DNA from: CAZTZL01 sp964537715
GTDB lineage: Bacteria; Zhuqueibacterota; QNDG01; DSAB01
Direction: 5' to 3'
NCBI GenBank assembly: GCA_964537715.1
Contig: CAZIAH010000004.1
Span: 1-64,000, forward strand
DNA: 64,000 nt
How positions within the stretch are numbered: position 1 is the first letter of the stretch; every line of letters begins with the position of its first letter. Below the pieces are notes generated by a model. The model saw nothing but the letters and a program-made list of their open reading frames with translations. It ran no database searches and was not told the DNA's origin. Positions 16,912 through 24,644 of the stretch are shown one piece after another. Made by a program: the position numbers and the translations under genes.

Positions 16912-16940
16912 TTGACATTTTGTGACTATTCATGTACCTT
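16912..16940 (+). promoter_or_regulatory. Probable promoter of the HDAC-like gene
   Basis: TTGACA (16912-16917) and TACCTT (16935-16940) are separated by 17 bp and lie 24 bp before the ATG at 16964, which has an AAGGAAAA ribosome binding site. Confidence 0.5.
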
Positions 16941-16963
16941 AAAAAACCAAAAGGAAAATAAGA

Positions 16964-17812
16964 ATGGAAATCTTTTATTCTCCAAAGTGTCTTGAATACG
17001 AACATCCGAACCATCCCGAATCTCCAGACAGAATTGGAAGAACGGCCGATTATCTGACAAAAAAAGGATTCACGTTCATCGAACCCCGAACTGCCCTGAA
17101 AGAAGACATTCTGAGAGTGCATTCAAAAACAATGTTTGACGGCGTAAAAGCAGGCACCCAATCCGATTACGATACACCGGCAATTCCCGGGATATTTGAT
17201 GATGCGATGTTGTCGGCCGGTTCGGCGATTCAGGCGGCTGAAGCGGCTGTCAAAAACGAACCGGCATTCTCCCTGATGCGGCCACCCGGACACCACGCCA
17301 CAAGAAACAGAGTCATGGGATTCTGCTATTTTAACAACATCGCAATCGCTTCGGCAAAAGTTCTGGATCGATTCCCGAAGAACAAAATCGCAATTCTGGA
17401 TATCGATTGTCATCACGGAAACGGAACCGAGGATATTTTTTTGAATCATTCGTCGATCATCTACGCTTCTCTGCATCAGAGTCCACTTTATCCCGGAACC
17501 GGGCTTCAATCCCGCGGCAACTGCTACAACTTTCCTCTTTTCCCCGGGACCGAAGAAACCGGGTATCTGGAGACACTTCAAAACGCATGTGAAATTATCC
17601 GGCAATTTTCACCGGCGCTGATCGGGGTCTCCGCCGGTTTCGATACCTGCCGGAACGATCCGCTCACGCAATTGAATCTGGATATAGAGAGCTATCAAAA
17701 AATCGGCGAGATGATTTCCGGACTAAAAATTCCTACATTTATCGTCATCGAAGGCGGATACAGTTCGGATCTGCCCGAATGTATTTTTTCATTTTTAGTG
17801 GGATTCGAATAA
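16964..17812 (+). CDS. Histone deacetylase family protein (acetylpolyamine/acetoin-type deacetylase)
   Basis: A 282-residue arginase-fold deacetylase. The catalytic His pair is H110-H111 in MRPPGHHATRNRVMGFCYFN. Zinc ligands are expected at D148 and H150 (AILDIDCHHGNGT) and D227 (GVSAGFDTCRNDPL), and the Tyr-bearing IEGGYSSD is present. All family catalytic residues are visible. Bacterial members deacetylate polyamines, acetoin-related compounds or proteins. It is divergent from the purine nucleoside phosphorylase gene. Which substrate it uses is unknown. Confidence 0.92.
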   Translation: MEIFYSPKCLEYEHPNHPESPDRIGRTADYLTKKGFTFIEPRTALKEDILRVHSKTMFDGVKAGTQSDYDTPAIPGIFDDAMLSAGSAIQAAEAAVKNEPAFSLMRPPGHHATRNRVMGFCYFNNIAIASAKVLDRFPKNKIAILDIDCHHGNGTEDIFLNHSSIIYASLHQSPLYPGTGLQSRGNCYNFPLFPGTEETGYLETLQNACEIIRQFSPALIGVSAGFDTCRNDPLTQLNLDIESYQKIGEMISGLKIPTFIVIEGGYSSDLPECIFSFLVGFE

Positions 17813-17893
17813 AAAGTGCCGTTAAATTAGCAAATAATTTATTATATTATTAAAGAAACAAAATGAACCCGAATCCGATAAAACAACGTAAAT

Positions 17894-18544
17894 ATGTTTA
17901 AACTGCTCAAGGAAGATATTCAAACCGTATTCATCAAAGACCCGGCTGCACGCTCGACACTCGAAGTGCTGCTTTGTTATCCGGGACTCCACGCCCTCTG
18001 GGTACACCGCATTGCACATGGATTATGGAGACGGAAATTCTATCTGCTTGCCAGAATCCTCTCACAGATCAGCCGATGGATGACGGCAATTGAAATCCAT
18101 CCGGGAGCCAAAATCGGCAGGAAATTTTTTATGGACCACGGCGCGGGTATCGTGATCGGCGAGACAGCGGAAATTTATGACAACGTGTTGATGTATCAGG
18201 GAGTCGTGCTCGGTGGAACCTCTCTCGAAAAGAAAAAACGCCACCCGACCATCGGGAACGATGTGATCATTGGTGCCGGAGCCATTCTGCTTGGCCCGAT
18301 CATCATCGGGGACGGAGGAAAGATCGGAGCGGGATCGGTTGTGGTTAAAGATGTACCGCCCGAAAAGACCGTGGTCGGCGTCCCCGCGCGAATCGCCGGA
18401 GAGCATGCCCATCTGTTAGTCGATCTGGAACACGGCCAGCTGCCCGATCCGATATTGAACACGTTGCAGCATCTTCTCGACGAACAGAAAAAACTGAAAG
18501 ATAAAATCACGCATCTCGAAAAACAGTTCGATCAAAAAAAATAA
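17894..18544 (+). CDS. cysE: Serine O-acetyltransferase
   Basis: A 216-residue left-handed beta-helix acyltransferase that transfers acetyl from acetyl-CoA to L-serine, the first step of cysteine synthesis. It has the N-terminal helical domain (LKEDIQTVFIKDPAARSTLE), the catalytic segment FFMDHGAGIVIGETAEIYDN and hexapeptide repeats through KIGAGSVVVKDVPPEKTVVG. It is the short EpsC/CysE form, lacking the long N-terminal extension of E. coli CysE. The C-terminus is a charged coil (LLDEQKKLKDKITHLEKQF). PanB follows 33 bp downstream. Confidence 0.93.
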   Translation: MFKLLKEDIQTVFIKDPAARSTLEVLLCYPGLHALWVHRIAHGLWRRKFYLLARILSQISRWMTAIEIHPGAKIGRKFFMDHGAGIVIGETAEIYDNVLMYQGVVLGGTSLEKKKRHPTIGNDVIIGAGAILLGPIIIGDGGKIGAGSVVVKDVPPEKTVVGVPARIAGEHAHLLVDLEHGQLPDPILNTLQHLLDEQKKLKDKITHLEKQFDQKK

Positions 18545-18577
18545 ACGGATTTTTGTCTCTTCGAAAAAGGGTGCAAA

Positions 18578-19384
18578 ATGGGATCCAAAGAAAAAATGAC
18601 CATTCCGAAACTTCAATCGATGAAGAAGGAAGGATCAAAAATCACCTGCCTCACCGCTTACGACTATTTGACCGCATCCATTCTGGACAGCGCCGGTATT
18701 GATCTCATTCTGGTCGGCGATTCCTGTTCCATGGTTTTCACCGGCCATCCAACCACATTGCCCATTACATTGGAACAGATGATCTACCACACACAGGCGG
18801 TCAGCCGCGGGGTAGACAGGGCCGTCTTGATTTCGGACATGCCCTTTCTCTCTTTTCAGACCGGTCCAGAAGAGGCCGTTAAAAACGCCGGCCGGTTTTT
18901 GAAAGAAGGAGAGGCACACGGCGTTAAAGTGGAAGGCGGTGAGGCCATTGCAGAAACGATCCACCGACTGGTGCAGATGGGAATTCCGGTCATGGGTCAT
19001 CTCGGTCTCACACCACAATCGGTCCGGCTTTTCGGGGGATACAGTGTTCGCGGCATGGAAAAAACGGAAGCGGACACGCTTCGAAAAGATGCGAAAATCT
19101 TAGAAGAAGCGGGTGTGTTTTCAATCGTTCTGGAAAAAATCCCCGCCAGACTGGCCAGACAAATCACAGAAAGCGTTTCTGTGCCTACCATCGGTATCGG
19201 TGCGGGAGTGCACTGTGACGGCCAGATTCTGGTGACGCCTGACATGTTGGGCTTGTTCGAAGCCTTTAAACCGAAATTTGTCAGGCAGTACGAACGAATC
19301 GCGAAAAGAATTCGAAAAGCCGTCGGAAAATATATCGAAGATGTGAAAAATGGTGGATATCCTGCCGAGGAGGAAAGCTACTGA
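18578..19384 (+). CDS. panB: 3-methyl-2-oxobutanoate hydroxymethyltransferase
   Basis: A 268-residue TIM-barrel enzyme that adds a hydroxymethyl group from methylene-tetrahydrofolate to ketoisovalerate in pantothenate synthesis. Diagnostic segments are ITCLTAYDYLTASILDSAGI, DLILVGDSCSMVFTG, MGHLGLTPQSV with GGY, and PTIGIGAGVHCDGQILVTPD. Length is normal. Its stop codon overlaps the start of the next gene (TGATG). Confidence 0.97.
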   Translation: MGSKEKMTIPKLQSMKKEGSKITCLTAYDYLTASILDSAGIDLILVGDSCSMVFTGHPTTLPITLEQMIYHTQAVSRGVDRAVLISDMPFLSFQTGPEEAVKNAGRFLKEGEAHGVKVEGGEAIAETIHRLVQMGIPVMGHLGLTPQSVRLFGGYSVRGMEKTEADTLRKDAKILEEAGVFSIVLEKIPARLARQITESVSVPTIGIGAGVHCDGQILVTPDMLGLFEAFKPKFVRQYERIAKRIRKAVGKYIEDVKNGGYPAEEESY

Positions 19385-19857
19385 TGGAATCTTCTTTTCT
19401 TTTTCTGTTTGTCGGAGTTTTTATTTTCATCGCAAAATCACTGGTTGGCAACCGAAGCGGAATGGTTCAATTTCTTTCATTTCTGACCATCGGTTTCATT
19501 ACGGGAACCATCATCGGAATCATGGAAAGCCAGGCCCTGATTCCAGGCCTGTCCCTGCCCTGGCTGAGCGGCTCCATTATCGGAATCCTGTCCGCAATTC
19601 TGATCTACTATGCGGAAAAACTTGATCTTTTTCATCGCCCCGGCATACAGTATATCTCGACGACCCTTCTGTCATTGATACTTGCCTCGGCCTGTTACGG
19701 CCTGCTTGCCCTCTATCTTTTCCGGCTCCAGCCCGAAAAGAGTTTCCCGTTTGCCAGGGGAATCGTTTTTCTCATTTTCTTGCTATATGCATTCATCATT
19801 GTGTTTGGATATACTTTCCCAAAACGCTGGTTTATCAAACGCGAAGACAAAATCTGA
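19384..19857 (+). CDS. Hypothetical multi-pass membrane protein
   Basis: A 157-residue hydrophobic protein whose ATG overlaps the panB stop by one base, so it is translationally coupled. About four membrane segments are visible (FLFLFVGVFIFIAKSL; FLTIGFITGTIIGIM; IIGILSAILIYYAEK; plus two near the C-terminus, STTLLSLILASACYGLLALY and FLIFLLYAFIIVFGY). It ends with a basic tail. No family recognised. Coupling to panB may be only positional. Confidence 0.75.
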   Translation: MESSFLFLFVGVFIFIAKSLVGNRSGMVQFLSFLTIGFITGTIIGIMESQALIPGLSLPWLSGSIIGILSAILIYYAEKLDLFHRPGIQYISTTLLSLILASACYGLLALYLFRLQPEKSFPFARGIVFLIFLLYAFIIVFGYTFPKRWFIKREDKI

Positions 19858-19905
19858 CATTTATAAAAAGGAGTTTATTCTTTCACATTTTTTGCGTAAT
19901 GCTTC

Positions 19906-21861
19906 TTAATCTAACACTTCCCGAAGTGTTCTTAATAATCCCCCCAAATCATAGGGCTTTTGCAGAAATTCAAACCCCCGTTTTTTAATCAGCGGCCACT
20001 GAGATTTTTTATCCGTATACCCGCTGGCCAAAAGAATCTTAATCTGTGGTTTTTCCGAAAGTATTTGATCCACCAGTTCGATTCCGTTCCCATCGGGCAA
20101 AACAACATCGCTGAACAGCAATTCAAAATCGCCCTTTTTCGACGAAAAAATCTGCTTTGCCTCTTCAACGTTCGCAGCGGTTAATATTTTATATCCATTC
20201 TTGGCCAAAGCTTTTCGGGTAAACGATCGTACCATTTCTTCATCTTCCACAACTAAAATTCGCTCCCCTTTTCCCTTCGGAAATCTTTTCCCGGCCGTTT
20301 CGAGATCGGACTGTTTTTCTTTGTCAAAAACAGCCGGTAGATAAATTTTAAAAATCGAACCCTCTCCCGGTTCGCTGTACACATGAATCCATCCATTGTG
20401 CTGTTTGATAATCCCGTATATGACAGACAATCCCAGTCCCGTTCCTTTGCCGACACCTTTTGTTGTAAAAAAGGGTTCAAAAATATGTCGGATAGTCTCC
20501 GCATTCATGCCGATACCGGTATCGGAAATGGAAAAGCAGACAAATTCACCCGCTTTGGCTTCAGGAATCATCTGGGCCGACAGTTTATCCAAAACGATAT
20601 TCTCTGTCTTCAGTGTTAATTTACCACCTTCCGACATCGCGTCTCTTGCATTCACAACCAGATTCATAATTACCTGTTCCATGGATCCCCGGTCGGCATT
20701 GACATTCCACAAATCCGGTTCAAAATCGATGCTGATACCTATATCCTCTCCGATCAATCTGTGAAAGATTTTCAACAGATTTTCGATGTGAAGATTGAGA
20801 TCGATCAAATCATATTTCAGGGGCTGTTTGCGGCCGAACAGAAGCAGCTGTCGGGTCAGATCCGCGGCTCTCCCTGAAGCGCTCTGGATTTCCTGAAGAT
20901 CACGATATACCACATGGGATTTGTCGATCTCAAGCATGGCCACATCGGCACATCCCTGTATGGCCGTCAGCAGATTATTGAAATCGTGGGCAATTCCTCC
21001 GGCAAGAATGCCGATAGCCTCCATTTTTTGCGCCTGAAGAAGTTCAGACTGGGCTTTTTCTTTCTCTCTTTCTGCCCGCTTTCTCTCGGCGATCTGCTTT
21101 TGCAATTTTTGAGTGCGTTCCCGCACCCTCTTCTCAAGTTCCTCCTGATCTTTGATCAAAGCTTGATCTCTTGCCTGTATTTCAGAAAGCATTTCATTGA
21201 ATCCATCAATCAGCAAACCCAGTTCATCATTGCTTTCTTTCCTGGCTCGCAGAGAATAATCCTTTTCTGTGGATACCTTTTTTGCTATCCCGACCAGATT
21301 CAAGATCGGTTCCGAAATAATATGCTGGAGAGCCGACGTGGCCAGATAGATAAAAAGAAGTGAGAGCAGTAATACGACAAAAACAATGCCGGCATACTGT
21401 TTCAAGCGTGCGTTCATTTCCAAAAGATCGTACTGAAGAATGACCTTACCGATATTCTCGTCTTCCAACATAATCGGATGGAGGACATATAAAAACTCAT
21501 TTTGGAAATAAGCTTGATACGTATTCATTTGTTCGGGCAACTTGTACTCACTTTTTTGACGAATGTAGCTGGCAAACAGGATATTGTTTGGTTTAAAAAT
21601 GAATGCGGCCACGATATGTTCTTTATATTTCAAAGCAGAGAGGATTTCTTCGGCAGCCAGCGGATCATCAAAAGCCAGAGCAGCTGTACTGTTGTTTCCA
21701 ATAATTTCCGCCAGAATGGTCAGTTCGTTGATCATCGTATGACGGGACATTTTCACTTCATACCAGATAAACGAGGCCGAGGCCAGGAGCAGGGCAATGA
21801 TACTGATCAACATGATGATCAACGTCAATTTATATTTGATCGATCTATCCCTGAATCTCAT
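19906..21861 (-). CDS. CHASE8-HAMP hybrid sensor histidine kinase with receiver domain
   Basis: A 651-residue membrane kinase. Membrane helices lie at about 11-32 and 157-175. The periplasmic region 38-150 looks like CHASE8 (NNSTAALAFDDPLAAEEILS, then ALKYKEHIVAAF), the sensor of YfiN-type proteins. HAMP is at about 176-228, then a coiled coil. HisKA has the phospho-acceptor H292 (GGIAHDFNNLL). The ATPase domain has VIMNLVVNARDAM, SDTGIGM and GKGTGLGLSVIYG. A C-terminal receiver has VVEDEE, FSDVVLPDGNG and FLQKPY. It overlaps the yfiR-like gene by 4 bp. No output regulator is adjacent. Confidence 0.92.
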   Translation of the reverse strand: MRFRDRSIKYKLTLIIMLISIIALLLASASFIWYEVKMSRHTMINELTILAEIIGNNSTAALAFDDPLAAEEILSALKYKEHIVAAFIFKPNNILFASYIRQKSEYKLPEQMNTYQAYFQNEFLYVLHPIMLEDENIGKVILQYDLLEMNARLKQYAGIVFVVLLLSLLFIYLATSALQHIISEPILNLVGIAKKVSTEKDYSLRARKESNDELGLLIDGFNEMLSEIQARDQALIKDQEELEKRVRERTQKLQKQIAERKRAEREKEKAQSELLQAQKMEAIGILAGGIAHDFNNLLTAIQGCADVAMLEIDKSHVVYRDLQEIQSASGRAADLTRQLLLFGRKQPLKYDLIDLNLHIENLLKIFHRLIGEDIGISIDFEPDLWNVNADRGSMEQVIMNLVVNARDAMSEGGKLTLKTENIVLDKLSAQMIPEAKAGEFVCFSISDTGIGMNAETIRHIFEPFFTTKGVGKGTGLGLSVIYGIIKQHNGWIHVYSEPGEGSIFKIYLPAVFDKEKQSDLETAGKRFPKGKGERILVVEDEEMVRSFTRKALAKNGYKILTAANVEEAKQIFSSKKGDFELLFSDVVLPDGNGIELVDQILSEKPQIKILLASGYTDKKSQWPLIKKRGFEFLQKPYDLGGLLRTLREVLD

Positions 21862-22412
21862 CGCGAACCGCCTCCCACAATCTTTGCCAGATTTAACAGT
21901 TTTGAACTCAATTTCAGCCCGGCGGCCTGTGCTGCATCGACATTGATTTCAAAATGAATCTTATTCGCTTTTCTGATAAAATTGATGATTCCACCTTCCC
22001 GACTAAAATTTTCCGTATCTCCGACGGTCAGTATACTCGCATGCCGCAGTTTACTGAAAATCATAGCGAGATTTTTTGTTTCAGAATCACTGATAAAAAG
22101 AATTTGACAGTTATTTATATTATCGAGCCGATCATACCGTTCAATTTCGATTTGCCTGCCGTGTATGTACTTGCCCCGGACTGTATTGTCCAAATCGTCT
22201 CTGAAAGGATCCTGGCCCAAAATGCCGATGACGATCTGTTTTGAACTGTCCGCAAACACTTTATCAGGCCACTGAACGAATTTGGCAAATTGATATAGAA
22301 ATGCGGCCTTGATCTGATATTCGGTGGGCTTGAAAACAGGCATCTCCTGGGCCGAAACCGAATGCACAAACAGGACAGCGATAAAAAGTAATAAGTGACC
22401 TTTTTTTGTCAT
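21858..22412 (-). CDS. YfiR-family periplasmic protein (DUF4154)
   Basis: About 184 residues from ATG 22412, with AAGG at good distance; the frame extends upstream to 22460 but without signal-peptide logic. A signal peptide ends FVHSVSAQ. The YfiR family pattern is clear: EYQIKAAFLYQFAKFVQWPD, IVIGILGQDPFRDDLD, CQILFISDSETKNLA, ASILTVGDTENFSREGGIIN and FEINVDAAQAAGLKLSSKLL, then NLAKIV. YfiR proteins bind the periplasmic CHASE8 domain of YfiN and repress it. Here the neighbouring, overlapping gene encodes a CHASE8 histidine kinase, so the protein probably controls that kinase. Confidence 0.92.
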   Translation of the reverse strand: MTKKGHLLLFIAVLFVHSVSAQEMPVFKPTEYQIKAAFLYQFAKFVQWPDKVFADSSKQIVIGILGQDPFRDDLDNTVRGKYIHGRQIEIERYDRLDNINNCQILFISDSETKNLAMIFSKLRHASILTVGDTENFSREGGIINFIRKANKIHFEINVDAAQAAGLKLSSKLLNLAKIVGGGSR

Positions 22413-22472
22413 TGAACCTTTTTTGATTAGCGACTGGATACTCAAAATTTCGTCAACCAAACCGATTTTAGA

Positions 22473-24371
22473 CTAGAATTCCCATTTTACCGAACCGTAA
22501 ATTCCTCTTTGAACTTCAGTCGTAACGAAAGGAATGGAAAGTGTCGAAAACTCTGGATGATGATCATCCGGTAAATTCTGTCCGACAATTGAAACCTCCA
22601 CTCCGGGGAAAAGGCGACACGTCAAACAAATATCTATATTGAAATAATCATCTATGTACATTCTGCTCGTCGATAACTGATCCACATACTTTGCCCATAC
22701 ATTCAAATCGAATTGATAGGGCAAATTGATAAAAGCCATAAAGGAAACTTGATGCTCGGGACTTTCTCCTTCAATATCATCATAATACTGGTATTGACTG
22801 CCTTCTTTCAGACTGGCATTGATTTTCAGATAAGTATAGGCCGCTCGTAATCGCAGTTTTCTATACGGACTCCAATCAAAAGAACATTCGGCCCCATAGG
22901 TCTTTGCCCCCCGGTTGTTGGCCGCTTTAAAGGGTTCGAACGATTGCAGTTTATCATACAAATTATAGAAAATAGCAATATCAAAATAAAAATTGGCCAG
23001 CGGATAATGATGAGATCCCAATTCGAATGCCGTGAGTTCTTCGGAATCAAACGCCCTGTCCCCTTCGATAAAGATCGTCCACATATCATGATCGGCGCGG
23101 GAAGGTGAGCGAATCGCACGGGAAACGGCTCCCCACAATGCATTCCGATCGTTCGGCTTCCAGATCATCCGCATGTTTGGCTGAACTTCAAAACCTGTAA
23201 AATCATTATGCTCAAATTTTGATCCGATGATCAACTTTAAAAATTCATCGCGGATTTTCCATTCTTCCTGTACAAACGCACTGTACAGATCGTATTGGCG
23301 ATTCGGAGGATCAAACATGACAATTGCAGAGTTCTCCATTTTATCCTTTGTCAGCCGATATTCAAGACCCCATACAACGCTGTGTCTTGGATGAATCTGA
23401 AACCGGTGTTGAAAATCGACATCAAACGTATGGTATCCGCCGCCGATAAAATTTTTCTCGATTCGTTCCACCCGATCATAATAAAACTGTAGTGCAAAAT
23501 CGGACTGCTCGGAATAAATATGTTTCCAGCTTCCCAGTATATTGCCGCCGTAAAATTTAGTATAGTAGGGATCAAACGTGGTCACGACAATCTTTGTACC
23601 TGCTTTCCCATTATAAATATCTCCCTGCAGCTTGAAGAAATTGGACTCCGATTGATCCCAATCCATTCGAAAACCGCCTCTCAATGCATCCCAGTCATCA
23701 AAAGCTTCTTTCCCCGATGCATCGACATAGCTGTCCCGTTTGAAATATTTACCATACATGCGATAATACACATGTTTCCCGATTTGTCCGCCATAACGGA
23801 AATGGGCAAACTGCTTTTCATCGGTTCCGATACCTGTGACCAACAGTCCGCCCTGGGTCTCACGGACATTTTTTGAAATTACATTAATAATACCGTTTAC
23901 GGCATTCGCTCCCCACAAAGTGGCTCCGGGACCGCGAATAACTTCGATATGATCCAAATCCTCCAAAAACATGTCCTGTGCTTCCCAAAACACACCCGAA
24001 AACAGGGGAGAGTATACACTCCTGCCGTCTATCAAAACCAGCAGTTTGTTGGCAAAAAGACTGTTAAATCCCCGGGAACTGATTGCCCATTTGTTCGCAT
24101 CCAGTTTGCCGACCTGAAATCCAGGAACCATGCGCAGCGCTTCTGCAATCGTGGTCACACCTGAATGTTCAATCTCATCACAAGTGATTACGGAAATGGC
24201 CGCGGCCACATCGGAAACTTTTTCGGTCTTTCTGGAAGCCAGACTGACTTCGATATTCATCAATTCCTCGAGACTCAACTCCGTCAAATCGACAGATTCA
24301 ACCTGAGCGATCCCGGTTGTAACAACCATAAACAACAAGAAAAAAAAGCATTTTTGCTTGATTATCTCCAT
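22473..24371 (-). CDS. TonB-dependent receptor of the YfiR/kinase module
   Basis: About 632 residues from ATG 24371, which has GGAG 11 bases upstream; the frame continues to 24413 without a ribosome binding site. A signal peptide (CFFFLLFMVVTTGIAQ) precedes a plug domain (ISVITCDEIEHSGVTTIAEA, LRMVPGFQVGK, VLIDGRSVYSPLFSGVFWEA, IEVIRGPGATLWGANAVNGI) and a barrel ending GIYGSVKWEF with a terminal Phe. The style resembles FepA/BtuB-like receptors with the 'LSLEELMNIEVSLASRK' lead typical of those paired with YfiR and sensor kinases. It is the first gene of a three-gene run. Ligand unknown. Confidence 0.92.
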   Translation of the reverse strand: MEIIKQKCFFFLLFMVVTTGIAQVESVDLTELSLEELMNIEVSLASRKTEKVSDVAAAISVITCDEIEHSGVTTIAEALRMVPGFQVGKLDANKWAISSRGFNSLFANKLLVLIDGRSVYSPLFSGVFWEAQDMFLEDLDHIEVIRGPGATLWGANAVNGIINVISKNVRETQGGLLVTGIGTDEKQFAHFRYGGQIGKHVYYRMYGKYFKRDSYVDASGKEAFDDWDALRGGFRMDWDQSESNFFKLQGDIYNGKAGTKIVVTTFDPYYTKFYGGNILGSWKHIYSEQSDFALQFYYDRVERIEKNFIGGGYHTFDVDFQHRFQIHPRHSVVWGLEYRLTKDKMENSAIVMFDPPNRQYDLYSAFVQEEWKIRDEFLKLIIGSKFEHNDFTGFEVQPNMRMIWKPNDRNALWGAVSRAIRSPSRADHDMWTIFIEGDRAFDSEELTAFELGSHHYPLANFYFDIAIFYNLYDKLQSFEPFKAANNRGAKTYGAECSFDWSPYRKLRLRAAYTYLKINASLKEGSQYQYYDDIEGESPEHQVSFMAFINLPYQFDLNVWAKYVDQLSTSRMYIDDYFNIDICLTCRLFPGVEVSIVGQNLPDDHHPEFSTLSIPFVTTEVQRGIYGSVKWEF

Positions 24372-24603
24372 CTGCTTTCTCCATTTAAAATTCCGCCTCT
24401 CCGCCTGAATCATGCACTAAAAACATCTTAAAACATGTTCTCAAGCAGCGCAAATAACATGCCAATGGTCTAATTGTTTATGATATATTAAATTCTTGTT
24501 AAACCAAACGCTTAGAAAAGAAGTTTTTATAAAAGGACAACTATTATCTGGAACATTTTTTCAAAATGAAATGCGATAGAAGGATAATATTTTAGACAAT
24601 TAA

Positions 24604-24637
24604 TCCCGATCCATCGGGACAAACCCGGCTTTCCGGG
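24604..24637 (-). terminator. Tandem hairpins after the second hybrid kinase gene
   Basis: TCCCGAT/ATCGGGA (24604-24619, 2-base loop) and CCCGG/CCGGG (24624-24637, 4-base loop) follow the leftward kinase gene that ends at 24645. They probably end its transcript before the TonB receptor gene. Confidence 0.55.
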
Positions 24638-24644
24638 AGGAAGG

